Positions 39,247-48,026 of a stretch of DNA of 64,000 nt are shown one piece after another. The translations under genes and the position numbers were made by a program. The number at the start of each line of letters is the position of its first letter. Position 1 is the first letter of the stretch. The stretch is from Nitrospira sp. SG-bin1 (GTDB lineage Bacteria; Nitrospirota; Nitrospiria; Nitrospirales; Nitrospiraceae). The notes under the pieces are model-generated. The model ran no database searches. It was not told the DNA's origin and saw nothing but the letters and a program-made list of their open reading frames with translations. Location: contig LVWS01000032.1 in NCBI GenBank assembly GCA_002083365.1, forward strand, positions 124,001-188,000. Reading direction: 5' to 3'.

Positions 39247-39672
39247 CTAGAAAATACCGGCTTGTTTCTGCAGCCAACGAATGTATTTTACGATTTGATC
39301 CACGTCCTCTGGTGTCACTGCATTGACCTTTGGCATATCGCCGAATTGCCAATGGTGCGCTTTTACCCCATTGGCCGCCGCTCGCTGAAAGGCCGCATCG
39401 CCGTGATGGTTCGGTTCATACACTTTATGGACAAGCGGTGGCCCTTGGGTGGTTCCGACTCCGCCGATCCCGTGACAGGTTGAACAATTAGCGTTGAACT
39501 TCTGTTCTCCATCTCGAAGCTCCGGCGGAGCCGAAACGGTGGTTCCTGTCCCCTTTGGTTCCACCCCATTTTGGCTGCAAGCCGGTGCACTACCAAGGAT
39601 CAAGACTACGAGAGTGACCCAAAACATTCGCGATACCGTCATGGAGTGTGTTCGTTGCACGAAGTGAACCAT
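39247..39672 (-). CDS. Mono-heme class I cytochrome c
   Basis: 141 residues. An N-terminal hydrophobic signal ends in SAPAC, so the protein may be lipidated in the envelope. CSTCH (63-67) binds one heme c, and the Met of FGDMPKV is the likely distal ligand. The helix DVDQIVKYIRWLQ closes the small cytochrome fold. It probably carries electrons in the periplasm. The ATG at 39672 lies 3 bases after the queC stop codon; the ATG at 39642 would give a shorter signal. It is the last gene of the minus-strand run from acylphosphatase. Confidence 0.9.
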   Translation of the reverse strand: MVHFVQRTHSMTVSRMFWVTLVVLILGSAPACSQNGVEPKGTGTTVSAPPELRDGEQKFNANCSTCHGIGGVGTTQGPPLVHKVYEPNHHGDAAFQRAAANGVKAHHWQFGDMPKVNAVTPEDVDQIVKYIRWLQKQAGIF

Positions 39673-39675
39673 GGC

Positions 39676-40374
39676 TCAAGATACCGCATACGGAACCGGA
39701 TCTACAACTCCTGCTTCTTCAAATCCCCGCCTCCGAACCAGACAACTGTCGCACCGTCCACAGGCAACCGACCCGATCGGGTCATAACAGCTATGCGTGA
39801 GGTGAAAGGGAACCTTTAGATCCAGGCCCAGCCGGATGATGTCGGCCTTCGTCATCTGGAGCAGCGGCGCTCGAATCTCAAAATGTTTGCCCTGCATACC
39901 CGCCTTTGTCCCCGTGCGAAGGGCTGATTCCACAGCCTTGATGAAATCCGGACGGCAGTCAGGATACCCCGAGTAGTCGATGACATTGGCACCGAAATAA
40001 ATGATCGATGCCCCCAGCACTTCGGCATGAGCCGCAGCCAAGGACAGAAAAATCAGGTTTCGACCCGGTACGTATGTCACCGGTACATCCCGCTTCCGTT
40101 CCGATTCGGTCGGATACTTGGGGACCGACATGTCGCCGGTGAGGGCCGATCCACCGATCGCCCTCAAATTGACCTCGATCACGACGTGCTGGTGAACTCC
40201 CAGCGCGGTCGCCACCTGCCTTGACCGATCAATTTCCACGGCATGACGCTGTTGATAGTCAATGGTGAGGAAATGCAGCGCATACCCGTCACGCTGCGCC
40301 ACCGCCGCCGCCACAGTAGAGTCCAACCCGCCGCTGGCAAGAATGACCGCTCGTTCTGAAGCCATCCCCTTCAT
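39676..40374 (-). CDS. queC: 7-cyano-7-deazaguanine synthase
   Basis: About 232 residues from the ATG at 40374; a longer frame begins at 40410. SGGLDST near the N-terminus is the PP-loop of ATP pyrophosphatases, and CYDPIGSVACGRCDSC near the end is the four-cysteine zinc site. QueC converts 7-carboxy-7-deazaguanine to preQ0, a precursor of queuosine in tRNA. No other queuosine gene is in the window. It follows the DksA-like gene by about 45 bases. Confidence 0.95.
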   Translation of the reverse strand: MKGMASERAVILASGGLDSTVAAAVAQRDGYALHFLTIDYQQRHAVEIDRSRQVATALGVHQHVVIEVNLRAIGGSALTGDMSVPKYPTESERKRDVPVTYVPGRNLIFLSLAAAHAEVLGASIIYFGANVIDYSGYPDCRPDFIKAVESALRTGTKAGMQGKHFEIRAPLLQMTKADIIRLGLDLKVPFHLTHSCYDPIGSVACGRCDSCLVRRRGFEEAGVVDPVPYAVS

Positions 40375-40419
40375 GCCGGGAAAGAACGATGCAGGTTCGC
40401 TGGAAAACAATCTTGTGGG

Positions 40420-40989
40420 TTAATCGCGCTCTTCTTCGCGCTCGATTTTCTCCAGCAATTCGGCGCGCGACTGGCACTCGACACACAACTTGGCGAAGGG
40501 GACCGCCTGGAGGCGTTTCTCGCTGATCTCAACCCCGCATTCCGCGCATATTCCGTAGGTCCCTTCATGCAGACGGGTGAGGGCTTCATCGATCGATTGC
40601 CGCCGACGGTTGCGCATCTCCATCAACGAAATCCCGAGCTCCCGCTCGAGATCCATCAACGCTTGGTCGCCGACATCGCGCGCCGATTCCAGACGACGCT
40701 GTTGGTCTTCCGTCAAAGACTGGCCAAGGCTCTCTTCGATCTCCTTGATGATCTCTTGGCGTTTTCCCAGGAGCATTTTGTGAAGCACTTCCTGACGCCG
40801 TTCCCGCGCCTCCCGCTCTTTGGCCGTCTCCTTAGGTCGCACAGGCGTCTCCATTTCAACCTCGACCTCCGACGGCGCCTTGAGCGCCGCCGTCGTTCCC
40901 GTCATCAGCGGTTGAGATTTCTTGACCGCGGAAACCTCTGATTTCGTCTTAGCCTCGCCCTTTTTCTTCGCCTGCGTTTTCGTTGCCAT
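40420..40989 (-). CDS. DksA/TraR-family zinc finger protein with basic N-terminal extension
   Basis: 189 residues from the ATG at 40989. A Lys-rich, disordered-looking N-terminus (about 1-65) precedes a coiled coil (about 70-140) and a four-cysteine zinc finger, CAECG and CVECQ, as in DksA and RNA polymerase-binding relatives. DksA proteins enter the polymerase secondary channel and work with ppGpp. The extension is longer than in E. coli DksA (151 residues). An in-frame start at 41034 is less likely. Confidence 0.88.
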   Translation of the reverse strand: MATKTQAKKKGEAKTKSEVSAVKKSQPLMTGTTAALKAPSEVEVEMETPVRPKETAKEREARERRQEVLHKMLLGKRQEIIKEIEESLGQSLTEDQQRRLESARDVGDQALMDLERELGISLMEMRNRRRQSIDEALTRLHEGTYGICAECGVEISEKRLQAVPFAKLCVECQSRAELLEKIEREEERD

Positions 40990-41101
40990 AGAGAGTCCGC
41001 TCCAGAAATAGAAGTAAGTGGTTGGGAGGGTCAAAAAATCCCGGCTTCTATATCACGTCTCATGCCTCTTGAACAAGCGGTGATGAAGGATGCGTTAAAT
41101 C

Positions 41102-41626
41102 CTAAGGATACATAATGGTCGAATGGACATCATGGCCGGTGAGTTTGTCGCGTCCCTTCAAACTCTTCAGCTCAACCAGGAAATCGAGCCCCACAATCGT
41201 GCCTCCCAGTTGCCGAACGAGATGGACCGTCGCCTCTGCCGTCCCTCCGGTCGCCAACAAGTCGTCGACGATCAACACACGCTCTCCGATTTCGATGGCA
41301 TCACGGTGCACGGCAAGGCTGTTCTGTCCGTACTCGAGGCTGTACTTGACTTCATAACAGTCGGCCGGAAGCTTTCCGGGCTTGCGAACCGGGACAAATC
41401 CGGCACTTAGCCGTGCGGCAAGAATTCCTCCGAAAATAAACCCACGGGATTCGATACCCACGACCTTGGTGATCCCTCGATCCTGATACCGTGTCGTCAA
41501 GTTATCGGCCAGGCTTCGAACCGCGGCAGGATTTTTCAGGAGCGTGGTGATGTCATAAAAGAGAATGCCGGGCTTCGGAAAGTCCGGCACTTCACGAATG
41601 AGAGCTTGATAGTTGACGGCGGTCAC
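41102..41626 (-). CDS. apt: Adenine phosphoribosyltransferase
   Basis: 174 residues from a GTG 4 bases after the sigma factor gene. REVPDFPKPGILFYDITTLL at the N-terminus and VLIVDDLLATGGTAEA, the PRPP-binding loop, are typical of Apt, which salvages adenine to AMP. Length and motifs are normal. It is probably translated with the sigma factor gene as part of one operon. Confidence 0.97.
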   Translation of the reverse strand: MTAVNYQALIREVPDFPKPGILFYDITTLLKNPAAVRSLADNLTTRYQDRGITKVVGIESRGFIFGGILAARLSAGFVPVRKPGKLPADCYEVKYSLEYGQNSLAVHRDAIEIGERVLIVDDLLATGGTAEATVHLVRQLGGTIVGLDFLVELKSLKGRDKLTGHDVHSTIMYP

Positions 41627-41630
41627 TGGA

Positions 41631-42587
41631 TTAGAGCAAGTCTGCCTGCGTCATGGTTTTCCGCTCGATGGTGTTGCGAAGCCGAACCAACGCTGCCATC
41701 TCGATCTGCCGAACGCGCTCGCGCGTCAGTCCCATCGTCCGGCCGATTTCTTCCAGCGTCTTCGCTTCGTCTCCGTCGAGCCCGAACCGTGACACAATAA
41801 CAGTTTGTTCTTTCTCAGGCAACTCCCTTACCCAGGCCATTAGTTCCGCCCTGCGTCTAACTCCGTCGGCAGTCTCATCGGGCGAGAGTCCGACCGGATC
41901 CTCGATCACATCGCGTAAGAAAGTATCCGTACGGTCGTTGAGCGGGCTATCGAGCGAACACGTCGTGCGCACCAACTGTTTCAGGTCTAATACTTCCTCC
42001 TCCGATGTCTTCATCTTTGTAGCCACTTCGGCCGCTCTCGGCTCCCGCCCAAGCTCTTGAACCAACTGCTCAGTGCGATTCAGATAACGATTAAGACGTT
42101 CGACCACATGCACTGGAAGACGCACCAGTTTGCCTTGATTGATGATCGCCCGTTCGATGTACTGTCGGATCCACCACGATGCATAGGTGCTGAACCGGAA
42201 TCCCCGCTTATAGTTGAATTTCTCGACCGCTTTGATCAGGCCTAAATTGCCCTCCTCCACGATGTCCGAGAACGGAAATCCCCGGTGCATGTAGCGCTTC
42301 CCGATGCTGATCACAAGCCGCAGATTCGATTCGATCATCTGTTGCCGGGCTTGCTCGTCGCCGGCCATGACCCGCTTACCGAGTTGCTGCTCTTGTTTGA
42401 AGTTCAGCAGGGTCGATCGGCGGACTTCCCGCAAGTAGCTCTTTAGCGTGTCGAGTCCTTCAGATCGACCGGTTTCTTGTTCGCCCTTGTCAGGTGCGGT
42501 CGGAGGTTCCGAGGCATCCATATCGTCGTCGATGGGCTGCCTTCGAGCTTCACTCGCCTCGGATTCCTCGTCATCCAGTCGACTCAT
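41631..42587 (-). CDS. RpoD/RpoS-family sigma-70 factor
   Basis: 318 residues from the ATG at 42587, which has GAGGA upstream; a longer frame to 42659 would overlap acylphosphatase. An acidic N-terminus without region 1.1 is followed by region 1.2 (DTLKSYLREVRR), 2.1-2.4 (NLRLVISIGKRY, FSTYASWWIRQYIERAI), region 3 and region 4 (EEIGRTMGLTRERVRQIEMAAL). The short acidic N-terminus and size fit group 2 factors such as RpoS rather than the housekeeping factor. It would redirect polymerase to stress or stationary promoters. Confidence 0.92.
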   Translation of the reverse strand: MSRLDDEESEASEARRQPIDDDMDASEPPTAPDKGEQETGRSEGLDTLKSYLREVRRSTLLNFKQEQQLGKRVMAGDEQARQQMIESNLRLVISIGKRYMHRGFPFSDIVEEGNLGLIKAVEKFNYKRGFRFSTYASWWIRQYIERAIINQGKLVRLPVHVVERLNRYLNRTEQLVQELGREPRAAEVATKMKTSEEEVLDLKQLVRTTCSLDSPLNDRTDTFLRDVIEDPVGLSPDETADGVRRRAELMAWVRELPEKEQTVIVSRFGLDGDEAKTLEEIGRTMGLTRERVRQIEMAALVRLRNTIERKTMTQADLL

Positions 42588-42600
42588 GATTCCTCGTTTC

Positions 42601-42897
42601 CTAGTACCAAATATTGAAACTTGAGTACCTCGCGGTGACAGCCCCCCACTCCGTTTCAACCTTTGTGACGCGAGCGGCAGGAGGACCGGTTTTCAATTCA
42701 CGCAGCAGTTCATCGATGAGCGTTCTTCTTCCCTCCGCCTCTAACTCAACTCGACCATCGTCAAGATTACGGACGCCACCGAGCAAGTTAAGACGTGTCG
42801 CCGCCCGCGCCGCAAATGCTCGAAATCCTACTCCTTGCACGCGTCCGCTCACGAGGACTCGCACTCTGACCGGCGGTTCATCAACCGATTGAGTCAT
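42601..42897 (-). CDS. acyP: Acylphosphatase
   Basis: About 98 residues from the ATG at 42897. VSGRVQGVGFRAFAARAA is the acylphosphatase signature with the phosphate-binding Arg, and GGVRNLDDGRVELEAEG carries the catalytic Asn. It hydrolyses acyl phosphates such as acetyl phosphate. It is the first gene of the minus-strand run ahead of the sigma factor. A longer frame from 42960 exists but adds unmatched residues. Confidence 0.9.
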   Translation of the reverse strand: MTQSVDEPPVRVRVLVSGRVQGVGFRAFAARAATRLNLLGGVRNLDDGRVELEAEGRRTLIDELLRELKTGPPAARVTKVETEWGAVTARYSSFNIWY

Positions 42898-42970
42898 TGG
42901 CTTGACCACGTCCTCGAGCGCAAACACCCGCATAGGCGTCTGCACAGCGGATATTCTCACACCTCTTCCA

Positions 42971-43246
42971 ATGCGTCACGCGTTTTACAATTCTAAGCGG
43001 TTTTATGATCGCTCAGCCGGAGCACTACAGATGGATCCGAGCGAGAGACAGTTCACACAACATTCATATCCGGTGCTGAAGAAAGACGGTGGAGCGATTG
43101 TCTCCGCTTCGCCAGACTTCAATGAAGACTTGACGGCCAAAACAAGCTCCACGGTAGAAACGGACCGGGATTGTTGGAGGGATTGGTCCGTCACATCCAG
43201 TACGATAAAGGGCCAGCGGTACGTCTGCGTGGCGGGAAAGAAATAA
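42971..43246 (+). CDS. Doubtful small ORF upstream of tRNA-Pro
   Basis: 91 residues without a recognised motif or good ribosome binding site. It covers much of the 42961-43360 gap between acylphosphatase and tRNA-Pro. The opposite strand is also open there, so the call is weak. Confidence 0.2.
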   Translation: MRHAFYNSKRFYDRSAGALQMDPSERQFTQHSYPVLKKDGGAIVSASPDFNEDLTAKTSSTVETDRDCWRDWSVTSSTIKGQRYVCVAGKK

Positions 43247-43358
43247 AGAGAACCGGGATGTCTCTCCGGCGCCTGAAAGCTCGGACCACTGGATGGCTTT
43301 ATCCGCCGGCATCAATGACGATAAAACGATAAATAGCCGGCGGTACGAGCAAGCTTGG

Positions 43359-43437
<79 letters not shown>

Positions 43438-43472
43438 ACAAGACCGACCGAAGAACGCGAGGCGTGATTGTC

Positions 43473-44576
43473 TTACAAGAGAGGGGTAAAAGGCAACTCA
43501 TGAGCTTCGGCCACACCTTGATGGGTAATCTTCCCGTCTTTGAGATTGACTCCCTTGGCCAGCCCGGGGTCAGACCGGATTGCTCGATCCACGCCGTCAG
43601 ATGCGACCCGAAGAAGATACGGCAATGTCGCATTGGTGAGAGCGTAGGTCGATGTGCGGGGAACGATTCCTGGCATATTGGCCACACCATAGTGCACGAC
43701 TCCATCGACGACATAGATCGGGTCCGAATGAGTCGTCGGTCTCGTCGTCTCAACACAACCGCCTTGATCGACAGAGACATCAACGATGACAGACCCGGGC
43801 TTCATCCGAGAAACCAGCGAACGGGACACCAGCTTGGGGGCTTTCGCGCCGGGGACCAGCACCGCTCCGATGACAAGATCGGCCGAACACACCGCCTCTT
43901 CGATGCTAGCGGAACTCACAGCTCGTGTGACAACCCGACCATGATACTGATCGTCAAGGTGCCGCAGACGGTCAACATCCAAATTGATGACGGTTACCTG
44001 AGCTCCCAGACCGACCGCAATGCGGGTCGCCGAACTTCCCACTATCCCGGCGCCAAGCACAACCACCCTCCCCGGTTCCACTCCGGGAACCCCTCCCAAG
44101 AGAACCCCCCGCCCCCCATGGATGTTCTCCAGATACTGGGCGCCGATCTGCACCGACATCCGTCCGGCAATCTCACTCATCGGCTTGAGCATCGGGAGAC
44201 TACCGTCTTTCGCCTCGGTCGTTTCATACGCGATGGCCGTGATTCCGGCATTCAGCAGTTCCTTGGTCACTTCCGGCAATGAGGCGAGATGCAGATACGT
44301 GAATAAAACCTGCCCCGGACGAAACAGATGACACTCAGACAGCAATGGTTCCTTGACCTTCAGAATCAACTCGGCTTTCTTGAATACGTCGCTTTTCGAA
44401 CCGGCGATCGAGGCTCCGACCTTTCGATACTCGTCATCGCCGAATCCGCTCCCCTGCCCTGCGGACGGTTCGAGCCAGACCTCGTGCCCGCTCCGGCGAA
44501 GGGCCGCTGCACCGTCAGGCGTCAGGCTGACACGATACTCGTGATCTTTGATTTCTTTCGGGACCCCGATGATCAT
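43473..44576 (-). CDS. ald: Alanine dehydrogenase
   Basis: 367 residues. MIIGVPKEIKDHEYRVSLTP at the start and the Rossmann motif GAGIVGSSATRIAVGLGA in the middle are diagnostic. The enzyme interconverts L-alanine and pyruvate plus ammonia with NAD. Catalytic Lys and His are expected in the N-terminal lobe and all conserved blocks appear present. A TATAAT lies about 45 bases upstream. It is a single-gene unit. Confidence 0.96.
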   Translation of the reverse strand: MIIGVPKEIKDHEYRVSLTPDGAAALRRSGHEVWLEPSAGQGSGFGDDEYRKVGASIAGSKSDVFKKAELILKVKEPLLSECHLFRPGQVLFTYLHLASLPEVTKELLNAGITAIAYETTEAKDGSLPMLKPMSEIAGRMSVQIGAQYLENIHGGRGVLLGGVPGVEPGRVVVLGAGIVGSSATRIAVGLGAQVTVINLDVDRLRHLDDQYHGRVVTRAVSSASIEEAVCSADLVIGAVLVPGAKAPKLVSRSLVSRMKPGSVIVDVSVDQGGCVETTRPTTHSDPIYVVDGVVHYGVANMPGIVPRTSTYALTNATLPYLLRVASDGVDRAIRSDPGLAKGVNLKDGKITHQGVAEAHELPFTPLL

Positions 44577-44620
44577 ACCTGCCCCCTTCCAATTTATGAA
44601 TGCTGTCTTTCTAGGGAACC

Positions 44621-44658
44621 ATTATACCTTGTATACCTTGATACGATACTTTGATACG
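44621..44658 (-). promoter_or_regulatory. Candidate ald promoter with a direct repeat
   Basis: TATAAT (44626-44621, minus strand) is a -10 box. Upstream on the minus strand is a 9-base near-repeat, (C/T)TTGATACG on the plus strand at 44637-44645 and 44650-44658, spaced 13 bases. The repeat covers the -35 region and could be an operator; no -35 consensus is seen. Confidence 0.35.
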
Positions 44659-44756
44659 CTGAGCGATCGAAGTTGGCGACTCCGCCATCGGCCCGTGGAC
44701 AGCCTGGAAAAGCCTGTTGTAAGATGCAAATTCCATCGTCGCTGACGGAGGTGAGA

Positions 44757-45140
44757 ATGGACTCCTGGAACGATTCATGTCAGGCTTGTGGGACCAGCGC
44801 GACTCCTCTTACGAAGTTGTCGCTGGGAAAGGACTTTTTCGGCCGCCCCTACGATCGTCTGTCGCCGTCAACGGACCAGAATCCCAAGTGGTATTGTGCT
44901 CCTTGCTCGATACACAAGAACTTGCAGCGGGACTTGCGTGATATCCGTGCCGAATTCGACAAATTACGCGCCGGCCAATCATCGGAACTTTCAAAAGGGG
45001 ACGAGTTCCGACGTGCGTCATTGCGGCTCCAGGAAATCATGACCATTGTGAGGGCAACCCAACAGCAATCTCCATTCTTCAGCGACCACGACGTAACGCT
45101 GCTGATGGAACGGCTTAATACCCTCACGATGCCGGTCTAA
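44757..45140 (+). CDS. Small zinc-ribbon-like protein of unknown function
   Basis: 127 residues starting at an ATG with GGAGGTGAG upstream. CQACG near residues 8-12 and CAPCS near 47-51 form a CxxC...CxxC pair that could bind zinc or an iron-sulfur cluster. The rest is helical (RDLRDIRAEFDKLR and the following helix). No family was recognised. It begins a plus-strand run that leads into two ferredoxin-like genes. Confidence 0.6.
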   Translation: MDSWNDSCQACGTSATPLTKLSLGKDFFGRPYDRLSPSTDQNPKWYCAPCSIHKNLQRDLRDIRAEFDKLRAGQSSELSKGDEFRRASLRLQEIMTIVRATQQQSPFFSDHDVTLLMERLNTLTMPV

Positions 45141-45148
45141 CTGCGCGT

Positions 45149-45502
45149 ATGCCACCATTTCAACGGCATATCTTCGTCTGTACCAACCAGCGTCCGAAAG
45201 ACGACCCCCGCGGCTGTTGTGCAAACTTAGGCTCGGAGAAACTACACGCGCATTTCAAGAGCGAAACAAAACGCTTGAATCTCAAAGGCCTGGTGCGTGC
45301 CAATAAAGCCGGCTGCCTGGACCATTGCGAGCTGGGCCCGAGCGTGGTGATCTATCCCGAGGGTGTCTGGTACTGGGTCGGGACAGAAGCCGACGTCACA
45401 GAAATTATGGAACGGCATGTTCTGAAAGGTGAGATCGTCACCCGGCTGCTTATGCCCGACCATCCGGTTCCGGAACGACTGGTGCCCATCGAAAAACCAT
45501 AG
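45149..45502 (+). CDS. Thioredoxin-like [2Fe-2S] ferredoxin
   Basis: 117 residues. HIFVCTNQRPKDDPRGCC followed by CLDHCELGPSVVIYPEGVWY is the cysteine pattern of the thioredoxin-fold [2Fe-2S] ferredoxins, with four Cys as expected ligands. These small proteins carry electrons or assist cluster transfer. It starts 8 bases after the zinc-ribbon gene, so cotranscription is likely. The partner enzyme is unknown. Confidence 0.9.
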   Translation: MPPFQRHIFVCTNQRPKDDPRGCCANLGSEKLHAHFKSETKRLNLKGLVRANKAGCLDHCELGPSVVIYPEGVWYWVGTEADVTEIMERHVLKGEIVTRLLMPDHPVPERLVPIEKP

Positions 45503-45517
45503 GACTATCCCACTTCC

Positions 45518-45931
45518 ATGCCGACAGAAGACAAATGGAAGGCCAACCAGGAAAAGGTGGCCTTTACCAAGCAATTTCCGGGACTCACACTCGACTGGAA
45601 GCTATGTGAAAATAAAACGATTGGAACCGTGATCCCCTTGACCGGTAAGCCGGGGGCCTCGGTGGTCGTGTTTACGGACGGGTCGTTTACAGTTGCCTCC
45701 CCGCTGACGCCCGAGCCGTGGGAGTTGGGACAAGCCCTCCTCGATGCCAGGGAGCAGCTCGAACCCACACACCGGGACGCGTATAGGGAGTATGATCGGC
45801 TGGTGAAGAAGGATAAGGACGCCCTTCGCTCCGCCCGGCTGGAAAAGATCATCGGCGCCGTTCAGAATAATCTTGAACAGATTCCCGAACTCAAAGAACG
45901 GCTCAAAGAACTCGTGAAGGAATGGAAGTGA
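45518..45931 (+). CDS. Soluble protein of unknown function in the ferredoxin cluster
   Basis: 137 residues, highly charged, with a strand-rich first half (TIGTVIPLTGKPGASVVVFTDGSFTVAS) and a helical, lysine-rich second half. No signal peptide, membrane helix or Cys cluster. It sits 15 bases after the [2Fe-2S] ferredoxin gene and its end overlaps the next ferredoxin start by 10 bases, so it is probably part of the same operon. The function is unknown. Confidence 0.6.
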   Translation: MPTEDKWKANQEKVAFTKQFPGLTLDWKLCENKTIGTVIPLTGKPGASVVVFTDGSFTVASPLTPEPWELGQALLDAREQLEPTHRDAYREYDRLVKKDKDALRSARLEKIIGAVQNNLEQIPELKERLKELVKEWK

Positions 45932-46230
45932 ACAGTCTGCCGAAGAAAAATATGTTCGAGATCTTCTCGCAGGGTCTCTTTGAAGGAGTCAAACCCATGT
46001 TGGTTGTTCGTGATCATCTCGTCCGCCATCCTGACCGCTGCACTCATCAGGCAATCTGTGTTCCAATCTGCCCGACTAGCGCCTGGCTCTCAACGCCTCC
46101 CTACAAATTCGATCCCTCACGCTGCCTGGAAAGCTGTCGGCTCTGCCTCGACGCCTGTCCATCACAGGCGATTTATTCAGTCTTTAAGAAGGGCGACAAG
46201 CTGTTGGAGCCGCAGAAGACGACGGGATAG
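45922..46230 (+). CDS. 4Fe-4S ferredoxin-like protein
   Basis: 102 residues. Two cysteine clusters are seen: CTHQAICVPICP and CLESCRLCLDACP. The second is the classical C.. .C..C...CP form of a 4Fe-4S cluster; the first is spaced differently (C-x5-C-x3-CP), so one or two clusters are possible. It probably transfers electrons in the cytoplasm. The ATG overlaps the end of the preceding gene, and an internal ATG (MFEIF, at 45952) is a possible alternative start. Confidence 0.82.
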   Translation: MEVNSLPKKNMFEIFSQGLFEGVKPMLVVRDHLVRHPDRCTHQAICVPICPTSAWLSTPPYKFDPSRCLESCRLCLDACPSQAIYSVFKKGDKLLEPQKTTG

Positions 46231-46326
46231 CCCGTATCTTTCTGTGCTCGTGCACCGTACATCCGACCGTTCACTACTCCACTGATCGCATGTGCCGGTG
46301 GCCTGCTCGACGAATTGCGCTGGCAA

Positions 46327-47379
46327 TCATATGATCTGTTTGCGCAAGTGTCCCCAATAGGCGGTCCCGGCATATCCGCATGCAATCGTGCCTGACGTCA
46401 TGGCCATGATCCGATAGACCTTGCGGCGAGGGATCTTGACTTTCACGGCAGGATTCAACAGATCGGGGGAATTCATGGCGAGCTTGAGCGATTCCCCGGC
46501 GGAGAGGATCGGCCACATACAAGCCAGTCTCAACCGAGCTTCATACCGCGGAACAGCCATGGTATAGAGCCAGCCCTGATCGAGGTGCTCCACCGCCACA
46601 CGAACCAACTTGGTCAACACGGGTCGAAGGCGAGGGAGGCTGTTCTGGTCCAACAAGTCCCGCGGCTTCAATCCAACTTCATCCAGCATCACCTCTGGAA
46701 TGTAGCAACGCCCCTTTTGTAGATCATGCGCGATATCTTTGACGATATTCGTCAATTGCAGCCCCTTGCCGAATCGTATTCCGACTTCCGACATTTGCTG
46801 AACGTTCCAGTTCCCAAGTGCTTTACGATGGGCGCACATCAGATCGGTCCAGAACTCGCCGACACATCCGGCCACATGGTAGGTATAACGGTCTAAGTCA
46901 TCGAGCGTCTTGAGCGCGGCAAGCTCGGTCACAGAAGCTCCGGGGAAGACACTCAAGTCCGTTTCCATTCCTTGCGTCAAGGTAGTCATCAGCCGCTGAA
47001 CTCGACGTCGGTCATCCGACGAGAAGTCGAGAAAGATCCGGAAACACTCATCCAGCCGTTCGAGCAGGATGCGCTCAGCGGAATGGTGTTGAAGCGGCCC
47101 CACAACCTGTTGGATGGTACGGATCTGTGCCTCATCAATTTGATCGCCGAGAAACTGCGTTCTGAGACGATTGAGGAACCCTAGGCGGCGGGACCGGTCG
47201 ATCAGCTCCGTATCGGCGATGGTGTCCGCAGCTCGGGCAAAGAGATATGCCAATCCGACTTGATCGCGCACATTTTCCGGCACGATGACTAACGTCGTAT
47301 AGAACAGTCGCGAGACTTGTTTGAGCAGACCTCGGAGCAGTTCGTGCTTCGACGAGGCGGTTGCCGCGGAACGATCCAT
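46327..47379 (-). CDS. Squalene/phytoene synthase family protein
   Basis: 350 residues. Two Asp-rich motifs are seen, DTIAD in the ARAADTIADTEL stretch and NIVKDIAHDLQKGRCYIP, which bind prenyl diphosphate through Mg2+. TYHVAGCVGEFW is also typical. A hydrophobic stretch near the C-terminus (about 323-342) may anchor it, as in squalene synthases. It would join two farnesyl or geranylgeranyl diphosphates; whether it makes squalene or phytoene cannot be told. Its ATG overlaps the cupredoxin stop codon by 1 base (TAATG). Confidence 0.88.
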   Translation of the reverse strand: MDRSAATASSKHELLRGLLKQVSRLFYTTLVIVPENVRDQVGLAYLFARAADTIADTELIDRSRRLGFLNRLRTQFLGDQIDEAQIRTIQQVVGPLQHHSAERILLERLDECFRIFLDFSSDDRRRVQRLMTTLTQGMETDLSVFPGASVTELAALKTLDDLDRYTYHVAGCVGEFWTDLMCAHRKALGNWNVQQMSEVGIRFGKGLQLTNIVKDIAHDLQKGRCYIPEVMLDEVGLKPRDLLDQNSLPRLRPVLTKLVRVAVEHLDQGWLYTMAVPRYEARLRLACMWPILSAGESLKLAMNSPDLLNPAVKVKIPRRKVYRIMAMTSGTIACGYAGTAYWGHLRKQII

Positions 47380-47816
47380 TACTTGACTTCCAGTAGGCCT
47401 TCCATTCCTTTATCCCGATGATTGCGCATGGGCCACAATCGTTTGTCGCAAAAGAATAGGAAATGGCCCGGTTGTGTCGGAACGAATTTTGCCGTCACGG
47501 TCTTTCCTGCGCCGACATCCTGTTCGACCGACAAGCCACCGGCTGAATCTTTGATGAGAAAATTGTGCGGCGTCACCGTCGTGACGCTCATCAGAGTCAG
47601 TTCAACCGGCTTCCCGCTTTCCACGACGAGGTGATTCGGTGAAAAGGAATAGCTGTCAACAGTGATCTGGGCTCGTTGAACACCATCCGAGGAAATCGGA
47701 ACGGCAACCGACGAAGTGAACTCGGAGCGGTCGCCCGCCTGCCCGGCGGACACCAGCGCTGCGACAGACCATCCCACCATACCCAGCACACCAAAAAACT
47801 TGAAAATGACTCTCAT
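47379..47816 (-). CDS. Exported cupredoxin-domain protein
   Basis: 145 residues with a signal peptide (about 1-27). The mature domain shows the cupredoxin Greek-key pattern: PHNF with a His ligand, then FFCDKR with the Cys, and NHRDKGMEG with His and Met. That is a type 1 copper site. It probably shuttles electrons in the periplasm. It is translationally coupled to the squalene/phytoene synthase gene, an unexpected pairing. Confidence 0.9.
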   Translation of the reverse strand: MRVIFKFFGVLGMVGWSVAALVSAGQAGDRSEFTSSVAVPISSDGVQRAQITVDSYSFSPNHLVVESGKPVELTLMSVTTVTPHNFLIKDSAGGLSVEQDVGAGKTVTAKFVPTQPGHFLFFCDKRLWPMRNHRDKGMEGLLEVK

Positions 47817-47952
47817 TAGAACTTTTTAACAGGTATCCACGGAGAGGGTCAACTTTACCCCGCACTTCCAGGGGTTTCGAACGCCTTGACTTTTTTTCGT
47901 GCGTTCTTATTTGATGGTGTGACAAGGAGTGAAGACTGCAACCCTCAAGAAC

Positions 47953-47967
47953 CAGGTTGTGTATAAT
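47953..47967 (+). promoter_or_regulatory. Extended -10 promoter box upstream of htpX
   Basis: CAGGTTGTGTATAAT ends in a perfect TATAAT (47962-47967) with a TG-type extension. It lies about 60 bases before the htpX start. The same 15 bases occur upstream of tRNA-Ala at 57942-57956, and GCGGTTCGG follows soon after in both places. Confidence 0.55.
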
Positions 47968-48026
47968 AAGGGCGGTTCGGTTTCTTATAAATGGTAAGCC
48001 TAAGCTTATCGTGAAGGAGGATGTCG

